Below, piece after piece: positions 9,672 to 20,304 of a stretch of DNA of 64,000 bases; the stretch's first letter is position 1; every line of letters begins with the position of its first letter. The translations under genes and the position numbers were made by a program. The notes under the pieces were generated by a model. The model was not told the origin of the DNA, searched no databases, and saw nothing but the letters and a program-made list of their open reading frames with translations. This DNA comes from Phymorhynchus buccinoides. Lineage: Eukaryota > Mollusca > Gastropoda > Neogastropoda > Raphitomidae. The stretch lies in NCBI GenBank assembly GCA_017654935.2, contig CM065710.1, positions 31,101,222 to 31,165,221 on the forward strand. The letters are read 5' to 3'.

Positions 9672-10640
9672 ATGTACGGTTTGGTAAAGGGTGTGTACCC
9701 AGGTAAAGGGTGTGTACCCTGTTCAACGGTGTGCATCCTGGTCAAGAGAGTGTACCCAGGTAAAGGGTGTGCACCCCGTTCAACGGTGTGCATCCTGGTA
9801 AAGGGTGTGTACCCAGGTAAAGGGTGTGTACCCTATTCAACGGTGTGCATCCTGGTCAAGGGTGTGTACCCAGGTAAAGGGTGTGCACCCCGTTCAACGG
9901 TGTGCGTCCTGGTCAAGGGTGTGTACCCAGGTAAAGGGTGTGCACCCCGTTCAACGATGTGCGTCCTGGTCACGGGTGTGTACCCTGGTAAAGGGTGTGT
10001 ATCCAGGTAAAGGGTGTGTACCCCGTTCAACGGTGTGCATAATGGTCAAGGGTGTGTACCCAGGTAAAGGGTGTGTACCCCGTTCAACGGTGTGCACCCT
10101 GGTCAAGGGTATGTACCCAGGTAAAAGGTGTGTACCCCGTTCAACGGTGTGCACCCTGGTCAAGGGTATGTACCCAGGTAAAAGGTGTGTACCCCGTTCA
10201 ACGGTGTGCACCCTGGTGAAGGGTATGCACCCAGGTAAAGGGTGTGTACCCCGTTCAACGGTGTGCACCCTGGTGAAGGGTATGCACCCAGGTAAAGGGG
10301 GTGTACCCCGTTCAACGGTGTGCATCCTGGTCAAGGGTGTGTACCCAGGTAAAGGGTGTGCATCCTGGTAAAAGGTGTGTACTCAGGTAAAGGGGGTGTA
10401 CCCCGTTCAACGGTGTGCATCCTGGTCAACGTTGTGTACCCTGGTAAAAGGTGTGTACTCAGGTAAATGGTGTGTACCCAGGTAAAGGGTGTGCATCCTG
10501 GTAAAAGGTGTGTACTCAGGTAAAGGGTTTGTACGCCTGCGGTAACGGTGTGGCGATTCTGGTAAAGGGTGTGTAACCGCAGGTAAAGGAGGTTTCTTGA
10601 GGTGTAGCGCCAGGTAATAGTGTGTGTACCCAGGTAAATG
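9672..10640. repeat. 57-bp higher-order minisatellite of three 19-bp modules
   Basis: About 50 modules of 19 bp in the order GTGTACCCAGGTAAAGGGT, GTGCACCCCGTTCAACGGT, GTGCATCCTGGTCAAGGGT, which makes a 57-bp unit. The array loses regularity from about 10,380 and fades out by about 10,990. Because 57 is a multiple of three, frames stay open on both strands (plus strand: a 19-residue repeat with CVPRSTVC and LVKG). The paralogous locus at 61,748-61,830 has only about four modules, so the array expanded after the duplication. Confidence 0.92.
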
Positions 10641-11170
10641 TTGTGTACCAGGTGGAACAGGGTGTGTCTATCTCGGTATAATATGTGTGTACTCAGGTAT
10701 ACATTGTGTGTACCTTCCAGTTCATCGTATTTGGCGTATCTGGTGAGTAAGTTGTGTATGTTCGCCAGGTGTAAAGGGTGGTGTAGCCCCGTTCAAGCGT
10801 GTGGTCAAATCCTGGTAATGATGGTGTGTACGGGCGCTTTAAGGTAAGGGTGTGGGCAATATATGGTAATAGGTGTGTGACCTCAGGTATTAGGTCTCTG
10901 TGATACCCAGGTATTCAGGGGCTGTGTAACTCAGGTAAAGGCTGTGGATTCCGAGGGTACAAGGCTGTGTATCCCGTTGGCAGGTCGGTGTGCTGATCGC
11001 TAGGTCTCGCTTCCCAGGCACATTAAACGATACGAACTGAGGGTGTAGGGAGATGGGGGAGGGTAGACTGGGAGGCAGGGTATGGCATGCAGTAGAACTT
11101 AAAGAATGCGTGGATGACGAGATCAAGGTTTTTGTGCCTGTGTTAGCTCACAAGCACGAGTAGAAGACTT
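10641..11170. repeat. Degenerate end of the 57-bp array and duplicated flank
   Basis: Decayed modules continue to about 10,990. 11,020-11,165 is similar to 61,845-61,980 (CGATACGAACTGAGGG, GGGTATGGCAT, GTGGATGACGAGA, GTAGAAGACTTTCCT). No gene is supported. Confidence 0.7.
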
Positions 11171-11570
11171 TCCTTGGCTGAAATCATGGCATAATTTCAG
11201 ATCTCAACATTAAAGTCAAGGACTATTAACATATTTCTTGACGTTGCATTCATTGTTAGTGACCGGTGCATCGATTCTTGTGTGTATTAATTAGTAATTG
11301 TGTTGGCAGTGTGTGTGTGTGTGTGTGTGGTGTGTGTGTGTGTGTGTTGTGTGTGTGTGGTGTGTGGGTGTGTGTTGTGTGGTTAGTGTGTGTTTGATGA
11401 TTCATTTGTTAGTAACTCTCTCTCGTGTGCTCTCTTCTCTCCCTCACTGCTCTCTCTTTCTCTCTGGCCCTGCTTTCTATCCTCTCTCTCCCTCTCCACT
11501 CTCTCTCTCTCATATCCATGTCCGCTCAGTCCATCTTTGTAGTTATCACTTCCAAACTCTGTAGAACTAA
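11171..11570. repeat. Low-complexity (GT)n and (TC)n sequence
   Basis: An interrupted GT run at about 11,309-11,390 is followed by TC-rich sequence to about 11,515. No gene. Confidence 0.7.
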
Positions 11571-11589
11571 CGCCAGATGTCTTAAGACC

Positions 11590-11800
11590 CTTTAGTTAAG
11601 AGAGTGGGCATGTATTATGGGTAAAGCATCTTCATTATAAACAAATTCAGCATCTCCACTATGATAATGCCAAGAGAGTGGGTGTGTAACCTGGGCCAAG
11701 CATCTCCACTATAAACAAATAAAGCATCTCCCCTAGGAACAGGTCAAGAGAGTGGATCCTGGGTAAAGCATCTCCACTATAAACAAATAACACAGCTCAA
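11590..11800. repeat. Short tandem repeat around AGCATCTCCACTATAAACAA
   Basis: Three imperfect copies of a unit containing AAGAGAGTGG, CTGGG.AAAGCATCT and ACTATAAACAAAT. Confidence 0.7.
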
Positions 11801-11834
11801 TGGAGATGATGTGTGTGTATGTGTGGGTGTGGGT

Positions 11835-12125
11835 TGGTGCGCAGGTTTGCTAGTTCTTTATAATCGTAGATGAAAGTGGCGGTGCGAAGCGTAGTGAGCA
11901 GGTTTGCCTAGTTGTTTATAATCGTAGATGAAGGTGGCGGTGCGAAGCGTAGTGAGCAGGTTTGCTAGTTGTTTATAATCGTAGATGAAGGTGGTGGTTC
12001 GAAGCGTAGTGAGCAGGTTTGCTAGTTGTCCATAATCGTAGATGATGAAGGTGGTGGTGTGAAGCGTAGTGAGCAGTGAGCAGGTGAGCGCAGTGAGGAG
12101 GCGTAGTGAGCAGGTTTGCTAGTTG
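11835..12125. repeat. 57-bp minisatellite (CGAAGCGTAGTGAGCAGGTT), first part
   Basis: Units of 56-58 bp with GCAGGTTTGCTAGTTGTTTA, TAATCGTAGATGAAGGTGG and TGCGAAGCGTAGTGA at 11,841, 11,898, 11,956 and 12,012, then a degenerate end. The same unit resumes at 13,998-14,040 and 14,228-14,355, so one array appears to be split by later insertions. Confidence 0.88.
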
Positions 12126-12560
12126 TTCATTCAATTCAATACAACTTTATTCATCCTTGTGTGGAAATTAAATTGTGCGATCACAGGCTCGATAGACAAT
12201 ATTAAAAACATTCAGATTACATCTAATCGAAACACACACAGTTAAGACAATAAAATATGCATATAACATCATCAAGGAATTAAATAAAAGAGGGGAGAGA
12301 ATTTGATTTGAGAATTATGTGAATAAACATGAAGAACGTACACTCATAAAAACGCGATCTAATTATTTACCGTAAAATAGATGGAACCAATTAAGATTAA
12401 TATTTTAGATTACAAAGGCCATGCCAGGGCTGTCGCTACGTTAAACTTCACCACAAATTAAAAAACAATATAAATCAATTAATATAATATATTACATAAG
12501 TATCACAAATTAAAAACAAATTAAAACAACAGTCAGCAACAAAGCATAGCACCGAAGTCG
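12126..12560 (-). mobile_element. 3' end of a retroelement or transcript, minus strand
   Basis: Read on the minus strand the sequence ends CACAAGGATGAATAAAGTTG and then TATTGAATTGAATGAA, that is, a polyadenylation signal followed by a short A-rich tandem tail typical of LINE or SINE 3' ends. The upstream part is AT-rich with no protein signature. It interrupts the 57-bp array. It could also be the 3' UTR of the minus-strand repeat ORF next to it. Confidence 0.45.
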
Positions 12561-12562
12561 GT

Positions 12563-13487
12563 TTATACCCCGCCCCCCCAATGAAACGTTAAGGACAGCT
12601 GGCCTACATGCGAATAATACAGACGGATGCGGCAGAGGGAATGAAAGAGTTTAAGTGCCTTGATGTTCTTGCACGTGTCCGAGGGAATGATCGTCAAGAG
12701 TGTCAAGGTCGCCATGATGTTCTGCACGTCTGTCGCTTCTGTCCGATCGTCTGCATGCTCGTCATGTAAGGGAGGTGTGTCGTCCATGATAGTTTGTACA
12801 GGGTTCTGTTGTAGCATGTCGTCATGTATAGGGGCGTGTTTTCGTGCAGTCATGATCGTCCTCAGTTTGTCAGTCAGTGTTCTGTTGTAGGCTACATGTC
12901 GTCATGTAAGGGGTGTGTCTCGTCAGTCATGATCGTCCTCAGTTTGTCAGTCAGTGTTCTGTTGTACAGGTCGTCATGTAAGGGGTGTGTCTCGTCAGTC
13001 ATGATCGTCCTCAGTTTGTCAGTCAGTGTTCTGTTGTACATGTCGTCATGTAAGGGGTGTGTCTCGTCAGTCATGATCGTCCTCAGTTTGTCAGTCAGTG
13101 TTCTGTTCTTACATGTCGTCATGTAAGGGGTGTGTCTCGTCAGTCATGATCGTCTCAGTTTGTCAGTCAGTGTTCTGTTGTACAATGTCGTCATGTTGAG
13201 GGGTGTGTCTCGTCAAGTCATGATCGTCCTCAGTTTGTCAGTCAGTGTTCTGTTGTACATGTCGTCATGTAAGGGGTGTGTCTCGTCAGTCATGATCGTC
13301 CTCAGTTTGTCAGTCAGTGTTCTGTTGTACATGTCGTCATGTAAGGGGTGTGTCTCGTCAGTCATGATCGTCCTCAGTTTGTCAGTCAGTGTTCTGTTGT
13401 ACATGTCGTCATGTAAGGGGTGTGTCACGTCAGTCATGATCGTCCTCAGTTTGTCAGTCAGTGTTCTGTTGTACATGTCGTCAAAGG
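12563..13487 (-). repeat. 72-bp minisatellite with an open minus-strand frame
   Basis: About nine units of 72 bp (GTCGTCATGTAAGGGG, CAGTCATGATCGTCCTCAG, TTTGTCAGTCAGTGTTCTG) at about 12,790-13,487. On the minus strand each unit reads as 24 residues with YNRTLTDKLRTIMTDETHP. The frame is broken near 13,130-13,210 and near 12,855-12,892. Beyond the array it continues into a non-repetitive end (DVQNIMATLTLL, then RIRLYYSHVGQLSLTF) that stops at 12,563. I do not recognise this end. A repeat-bearing protein is possible but unproven. Confidence 0.75.
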
Positions 13488-13997
13488 GTTTTTGTTTTTT
13501 GCCACCACGCCACCCGCTTTCTTTATAACTTTATCTAGTCGACCTTTGTCTTGTTTTGATGATGAAGGTGGTGATGTGAATGTCACAAAAGTGACTTTTT
13601 AATTTTTTTCATAGAATAAGCGTGCGCTTGTGGTTTGGTAGATATATTTTGGTGCTGTTTGATTGGATGACAGATTTTGGCTAATAAGTTGGTAGAAACT
13701 GAAGTGAGTGTGTGTGGGGACCGGCAGGCAGGCTGGGTGTGTTTGTGAATGTGAGTTCCTTTCTGGTAGGGTGATTATTATTTTAGTTTCATTATTCTTT
13801 TAGTTTGACTAATCATTTATTTTATTTTGATTTCATAATCATATTTATTTCTATGTGCACACTATTTGATTCTTTATTCAAAGATGATATCATCCTGTTT
13901 GTTAGTTCACGCCTCCGTTTTTATTTGGAAGACTGATTCCTTGGGTAAATGCCTCGACCACGCTCCTCACTTTCCTTGTCTGTCTTTTGGATTGTGA
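13488..13997. other. Unassigned intergenic sequence
   Basis: No gene is supported. AT-rich sequence lies between the 72-bp array and the resumption of the 57-bp array. Confidence 0.5.
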
Positions 13998-14037
13998 CAG
14001 CGAAGCGTAATGAGCAGGTTTGCTAGTTGTTTATAAT

Positions 14038-14075
<38 letters not shown>

Positions 14076-14094
14076 AGAGAGAGAGAGAGAGATA

Positions 14095-14183
<89 letters not shown>

Positions 14184-14355
14184 GTGTGTGTGTGTGTGTG
14201 TGTGTACGCGCGCGCGCGTGCGCACGCGTGCAAAGCGTAGTGAGCAGGTTTGCTAGTTGTTTATAATCGTAGATGAAGGTGGTGGTGCGAAGCGTAGCGG
14301 CGCAGGTTTGCTAGTTGTTTACAATCGTAGATGAAGGTGGTGGTGTGAAGCGTAC
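13998..14355. repeat. 57-bp minisatellite, second part, with (AG)n and (GT)n inside
   Basis: The GCGAAGCGTA.TGAGCAGGTT unit is interrupted after TTTATAATCG at 14,039 by an AG run (to about 14,095) and a GT run (about 14,097-14,205). It then resumes at about 14,233 for two further units. The microsatellites lie inside a unit. Confidence 0.85.
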
Positions 14356-14670
14356 AGATGTCATCGTAGGTGAATGGTTGTGTGTGTTTGTCCGTTATTG
14401 TGGCTTTTATCATCGTTGGTGTTACAACTGTTGTTGCTGCATCTGATTATGCTGCTGCTGCTAACGTTGCTGTTTTTATTATTCATTCGCGCGCGCGTGT
14501 GTGTGTTGTGTGTGTGTGTGTGTGTGTGTTTGTGTGTGTGTGCGTGCGTGCGTGCGTGCGTGTGCGTCACAGTGCGTGCGTGTGTGTGTGTGAATGTACA
14601 TGCATGTTGGGAGATCTGTGAGCCAGTGGTTAGCTCATTGTTTTGATTGTACTGTAAATGACACGGAGTT
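14356..14670. repeat. Low-complexity (GT)n / (GCGT)n sequence
   Basis: Interrupted GT and GCGT repeats at about 14,490-14,595. No gene. Confidence 0.7.
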
Positions 14671-15305
14671 GACATGGATCACACAGACAGAACCAGTCCA
14701 CAATGAGCGGACATGGATCACACAGACATAATCAGTCCACACTGAGCCGATATGGATCCACACAGACAGAATCAGTCCACACTGAGCTGACATGGATCAC
14801 AGAGTACAGAATCAGTCCACATCGAGCTGACATGGATCACGCAGACAGAATAGAATCCACACTGAGCTGACATGGATCACGGCAGACAGAATCAAACCAC
14901 ACTGAGCTGACATGGATCACGCAGACAGAATCAGACCACACTGAGCTGACATGGATCACACAGATAGAATCAGTCCACACTGAGCTGACATGGATCACAC
15001 AGACAGAATCAAACCACACTGAGCTGACTGATGGATCACACAGACAGAATCATACCACAGGGGTCGAGAGCTGACATGGATCACGCAGACAGAATCAAAC
15101 CACACTGAGTTGACATGGATCACACATACAGAATCAGTCCACATCGAGCTGATATGGATCACACAGACAGAATACCGAATCCACACTGAGCTGACATGGA
15201 TCACACAGACAGAATCAGTCCACACTGAGCTGACATGGATCACGCAGACAGAATCAGACCACACTGAGCTGACATGGATGACACATACATAATCAGATCA
15301 CACTG
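14671..15305. repeat. 39-bp minisatellite, about 16 units
   Basis: Units of 39-40 bp made of GAGCTGACATGGATCACACA and GACAGAATCAGTCCACACT. The unit is a multiple of three, so both strands show repeating open frames, but no start or flanking coding context is seen. Confidence 0.92.
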
Positions 15306-15760
15306 ACCAGTACAGTAAATATGTGAAACCATTTATGTATTAATTGTTAGAAGCAATAATCCATTTGGGATAGAATTACAGAATTATAGTATTGTATTCC
15401 AAGTGGTTGACGCTTTTACCATTGCAGGATATGGCTACTATAACTTTGTGATCACCAAAGCTTAATAATTCTGTCAAGTTGTATTATTTGACAACTCAGT
15501 TGCCACTTGCACTTTCTCTTATCAGATATAATAAAGTTGTGTTTGAGCTTTTAGTTGTGTTTGAGTTATATTACCACATAAACCGAATATCCAGGTGATA
15601 TACTTATTTAATTAATGATACAGATCACTTTCTCTTTCAACAGCCAGGTATGAGACTATTTTGTTCACAGCAATTTGGCAACAGAACATATTCACGTTTA
15701 TGTTTGAATGACTGGAAAATATAATGCAGTGTCGTAAAATGCGGTTTGAAAGCAGGAGTA
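15306..15760. other. Unassigned AT-rich intergenic sequence
   Basis: No gene or repeat is recognised beyond a short duplication of TTGTGTTTGAG near 15,536-15,562. Confidence 0.5.
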
Positions 15761-16380
15761 TCTAAGGGAAAAGGAGAGACTGCAACAACGGAGTGACACG
15801 TTGACGTCTAGATGACCTGCACACAAGTCTGGCGAAACTATTCTGGACCTTCTGTAGCTTGTCCAGTAGAAACTGTAGTGAGCCAGCCAAGAAACTGTTG
15901 CAGCAGTAGTCCAGTCTTGAGAGAACTAACGAACAGACCAATACATGTTTAGTTCCCGAGCAAAAATTTGATCATTGTGTTTTTGTTATGATTGGATCAG
16001 TAAAGTGTGTTAGTATTCCATGATCATTGTGTTTTTGTTATGATTGGATCAGTAACGTGTTTTAGTATTCCATGATCATTGTGTTTTTGTTATGATTGGA
16101 TCAGTAAAGTGTGTTAGTATTCCGGCCATGAACAAAAAAATGAAAACAAAACCCCCAAAACACAGACCAGCGTTTTGTAGCCTTAGTTGAAAGGTAGTGT
16201 CTGATCGAACTGATTTTTCGAATTTCCAAAATAAACTGCCTTACACAGACATTTGCGACATGCTGCTTGAAAGAAAGGGTGGAATCAAACGTCACGTCAA
16301 ATGTACAAGCCTGAGAGGACAATGAAACATCAGAAATCCTGATGATGATAGAAGAAGGAAGATATTGGGTGATTCTGTGG
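15761..16380 (-). mobile_element. CR1/Jockey-like LINE reverse transcriptase C-terminal fragment
   Basis: On the minus strand 16,330-16,130 reads as FDSTLSFKQHVANVC and ISSIRHYLSTKATK. After an interruption, 15,935-15,780 reads as NSFLAGSLQFLLDKLQKVQN and ARLVCR. These are consecutive parts of the post-catalytic RT region of CR1/Jockey-type LINEs. The catalytic FADD part is absent. A 52-bp tandem triplication (15,969-16,124) sits inside and breaks the frame. Confidence 0.75.
15969..16124. repeat. 52-bp tandem repeat, three units
   Basis: TGATCATTGTGTTTTTGTTA begins units at 15,969, 16,021 and 16,073, nearly identical. It lies within the LINE fragment. Confidence 0.92.
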
Positions 16381-17400
16381 TCAAAACACACAAACTCGCT
16401 CTCTCCGTCTCTCTCTCTCTCTCTGTCTCTCTCTCCGGGCGCTCCATCTCTCTCTCTCTCTCTCTCGTCTCTCTCTCCTCTCTCTCTCTCTCTCGCGCTC
16501 CGAGAATCTTCTCTCTCTCTCGCTCTTCGATCCTGCTTCCTCTCTCTTCTCCTCTCTTCTCTCTCTCTCTCTCTCTCCTCTCTTCTCTTTCGCTCTCTCT
16601 CTCTCTCTGTGAGTGTTTGCGTGCTCACGGCGTGCAGCATGTGTGAGTGTGTGGTGTGATTTGAGTCTGTCGATAAATCAATCAATCAATCAATCAGTCA
16701 TTAATAGAAGAACATCTTTGTCCGGCATGCACATACAACGTAAACATAACAATAATAAGACGCATATCAGTCATTAACAAACTTTCAAACCATAATCAAA
16801 GCTGTCCACACATTTTTGCTTTAATAAAAAATTAAAACAAATAGTTAAAAAAAATTACAATGCAAAACATTAACACCTCTTGAAAGCAACACACACACGC
16901 ACACACACAACACCACACACACACACATTCAACCAAAGCACACCCAGCACAACAACACAACCCGCAACAACGCGACGGCAACACATACACATACACACGG
17001 ACCCCCCACACGATACACGCACCCCCCACATACAGCCACCCACACCACCTACACACACAAACATAAACACACAAACGCACGCACACACACACACAGTCGC
17101 AAAAAAACACTTGTACGCACACCAACACACAACCACACACACACCACATAAACGCACGCACACGCAACACTCCCCACCAACTCACGACCGCAAACACGCA
17201 CACCACAGGCCCACCCACCACACTTCCACACACAACACCAAATCAGAACGCGCGCACTTCACGCACGCCAAAACGCATTCCAAAAACGCCACAACGCACA
17301 AGCACACACCACACCCATCACGACAACACACACACCACACAGCACACCACAGGCAAAAACCCACCCACAATCACAACACATTTACTGCACCTGCCCAATA
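16381..17400. repeat. (TC)n-rich, then CA-rich low-complexity sequence
   Basis: An interrupted TC run covers about 16,395-16,610. About 16,890-17,390 is strongly biased to A and C (interrupted CACA). Long open frames here are consequences of base bias, not genes. Confidence 0.75.
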
Positions 17401-18170
17401 GTTGCCTGTTGCGGAAGTGAGGAAAAATGCCTGACTGAAAGGGGTACTGGGGGCCTGGCAAGGCCCCGAATCCAAGTTTCCAAATAACCTGTTTGAGAAA
17501 AGCGTACTACAGTAAAAAATTTGAATCCCCCCCTCAGTCCCCCCCCCCCCCCACCCTGGTCCCAGGTAATTTACGCCGGAAAAAAATGATAGGCCTAAGC
17601 CTGTGCCTGACCTGCCCCCAGAAGTCCCCCACCCCCCTACGAAACATGCAAACACGTTCCTTGGGCCTTTCAGGCTGGGCCTGGGGATCTTTTTCCAGGC
17701 TTTTTCAGGCCCCTCAAAGGCCTTTCAAGGAATTTTTTAAATGTTACTTTTGGCCCCCATTTGAAACCCATGTTCAACGAATAATTATAAAACGAACAAC
17801 ACACAAAACGAAAACTTTAACAGACCAATACCATGAACCGAACGGCCCCAATATACACACGGGACAATAGGTCAACCGCAAACAAAGGAACCCCAAAAAT
17901 TATTAGACCAGAAAAAAAGAAAACAATTAAACCAATACCAGAAAAAAAACAACGAGCGGTAATACATCCACGTACTCATGGGAATGATTTTGATTTTTTG
18001 GCATCTCCCTTTAAATGGGATTTTCCACAATAAATTGGTTATAAATTAAACATATGTAGAAACCTATTTAGCGTCCTGCCGCCAACCGTCCTATTTCAGG
18101 AAACAAAAAGTATCTACTTTGTAAAAAAAGTTACTAGAAGCAAAAGTAATGAGTGCCCCATAACTCGTCA
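17401..18170. other. Unassigned sequence with many homopolymer runs
   Basis: No gene. Runs of C, G, A and T of 4-16 bases are frequent (for example C at about 17,537-17,552). The texture resembles unpolished long-read consensus. Confidence 0.5.
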
Positions 18171-18610
18171 CCTCTCACCCTCCTCACGAGAGGAGAAGGA
18201 GAGAGAGGAGGAGGAGAGCGAGGAGAGAGGAGAGAAGGGAGAAGAGAGGAGAGAGAGAGAGAAGCAGAGAGGATAGAGAGAGGAGAGGGGGAAGAGCGGA
18301 GAGGGAGAAGAGAAAGGGAGAAGAGAAGAGAGAGAGAAGAGAGAGGAGAGAGAGAGGATATATATATATTAGAGGAGAAGTGGAGAGAGAGTGGGGAGGA
18401 GAGAGAGAGAGAGGGAGAAGAGATAGAAAAAAAAGAAAACGAGGGAGGAAAGAGAGAAGGTGGGGGGGGAAGGTGGGGAGAAAGAGAGAGGAGAAAAAAA
18501 AGAAGAAGCAGAGAAGAGAGGAAGGGGAGGAGAGAGAGAGAGAGAGAAGGAGAGATGAGAGAGAGAGAGAGAGATGAGGAGGAGGACTGAGGAGGAGGAG
18601 GAATGAAAAG
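18171..18610. repeat. Interrupted (GA)n tract
   Basis: GA-rich sequence with many small interruptions, A runs and a TATATATA insert near 18,359. Open frames of R and E residues on the plus strand and S and L residues on the minus strand are by-products. Confidence 0.85.
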
Positions 18611-18899
18611 ACCCACCTTTTTTTTGTTTCAGAATTTCATATTTAACAAGCGAAATATAAACCGTTTTTTGTATTTCCCCTCCCGGTTATATCATTTGTT
18701 AGAAAACAAAAACCTGTTGTTGGACAACCTGATTTTTCATTAAAACGTTTTCAAAAAGCGTTTCAGCTTTTGTCCAACTTCTCCCACCCTGCCCACGGCC
18801 CGGTGGGGGGAATACCAGGGTCCAACGCAGTTTGTCCAATTAATTCTAGCAGGGGGTGAACCTTTGCTCAAGAAGCGCAACTGGGTTCTTTTGGCTTTT
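18611..18899. other. Error-dense intergenic sequence
   Basis: No gene is supported. This is homopolymer-rich sequence leading into the degraded 68-bp array. Confidence 0.45.
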
Positions 18900-19215
18900 T
18901 TACAGAATATGGCCCCCCCCCCTTAAACTCCACAAAACAATCTTCCAGAAACCTCTGCCTTGAAAACTCGCTGTTATTGGTTTCACAAGAACTTGGCCCC
19001 CTAAAAAAAACCCTCCCACAACAATTGGTTCCCCCCAGAAAGCGTTTTGTTCACAAACCTCAACTGTCCGTTGTTTTTAAAACAGAAAAACGGGCCCTAA
19101 GAAGCTCCAACAAACATGTTTCAAATGAACCCGTCTTCTCCCCCAATATCTCCACAGTCCTTGGTTTTTTTTTACAGAAACCGGCCCTTAAAACTCCACA
19201 ACAATTCTCATGAAA
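18900..19215 (-). repeat. Degenerate copies of the 68-bp GPCR-tail minisatellite
   Basis: Recognisable remnants (ACAGAATATGGCC, AAACTCCACAA, TTTTTTACAGAAACCGGCCC) of the same unit as 317-870, in the same place relative to a GPCR gene. About four units carry many homopolymer indels. Confidence 0.7.
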
Positions 19216-19221
19216 GTCTTC

Positions 19222-20295
19222 TCAGAACTCCCTGTTCCCCTTGGATTTTTGCCAAGAACAAAAATGTGGCCCCTGAAAAACTCCCACAAACAATCCTCCA
19301 TGAAAACTCTGGCTCTTTGAACTTGGTGGCCCCCCACTCCCAAACAAGTACAGATTAGAAGTGTTTTTGATTGGCACTTGTTGTAAGTGACCACACAAAG
19401 GACCATTGGGCTTGATTGCAAACCCCGAATACTTGAGTAACTGGGGTTCCCCCCATTTTTCATAGGGGTTCACCCCCCGTTGACATTGACCCATATATAT
19501 ATTGTAAATAGCCATTGGTGTTGTTAGAAGGAAGAAAGCAACACTGGCAGCAACCAATGTGACAGTCAGTGAAGACACCGTCTGTTGTCTGGAATCCTGG
19601 CTGGCTTGTGTGTTTTTTGTTCAGAAAGACGTTGGTTTGTTGTAAGAGAGCTGACCAGTGTCCTCAACAGAGCAGTGTTGCTGACCACCAGCAGTAGGAA
19701 AGGTAATAAATTGAATTGAAGAAGCTTTATCCATTGAAACACACTGTCAACAAACCACGCGTACGTTCCTGATGGAAGTACACCACACGTTCCCCCACGA
19801 AGATCATACCCATACAGATAATGACAATTAATCATAATTAAAATGATAGTCACAATTCCTGCAGCAGCTCGGGACTTTCTCTTGTTCCACACAGCACTGA
19901 CACGAAGTGGCCACAACCCAGAGGCAGCTCTGAGCATGGTGAGTGACACCAGCATCCATGATGAAACAGGGGATGCTATATCTAGTGATGAATTGTAAAC
20001 CTTGCACTGACAGGATCCCTGATCCTCGAAACGCTTTACATTAAATATAAATGCAATGGAATAGTTCAATGGGTGTGTCATAACAATCTGGTCCGACACG
20101 GCCAGAAATATGAAGAAAACACCTGGACGTGGACGAAGGAAGACGAAGCATGATCAGAATTACCATTACATTACTGAAAACACCCAAGGCACACACCACT
20201 GCATAGCCGAAATCTTTAATAAGATATGCTGCGTCTACATATGGTTGGTTTAGATCGTCCCACGTGTCTCTTTCCAGACGTTGCGAATTCTGCAT
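19222..20295 (-). pseudogene. Rhodopsin-like GPCR (subfamily 1), broken
   Basis: Paralogue of the receptor at 835-1,833. The ATG at 20,295 starts MQNSQRLERD and TM1 with SNVMVILIMLRLP (N for G in the GN pair). One extra base near 20,130 (CACCTGGACG where the intact gene has CACTGGACG) shifts the frame before TM2. TM2 to the third loop is open from 20,099 to 19,566 (LTMLRAASGLWPLR, then YGYDLRGGTCG). A second break lies near 19,600 where the loop Q-rich segment is expanded. From 19,480 downwards numerous homopolymer insertions destroy TM6 and TM7. The 5' 80-bp array is the longest in the window. Some lesions may be assembly errors rather than true decay. Confidence 0.85.
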
Positions 20296-20304
20296 TCTAG
20301 CAGT

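Noticed and set aside
10021..10371. 188-codon open frame with Cys-rich repeats as a secreted repeat protein
   Set aside because: Frames are open on several frames and both strands because the unit is 57 bp; no start or joined signal sequence in frame.
9672..10640. 57-bp array as CRISPR or centromeric satellite
   Set aside because: No spacers, and the array is only 1 kb with a four-module paralogue; it is a local minisatellite.
16342..16659. Open frames of S/L or R/E in TC and GA tracts as proteins
   Set aside because: Pure consequence of dinucleotide repeats. The same applies at 18,153-18,616, 24,126-24,470, 34,331-34,701 and 62,730-63,389.
16880..17401. 173-codon H/T-rich ORF
   Set aside because: AC-biased low-complexity sequence with no domain and poor consensus quality.
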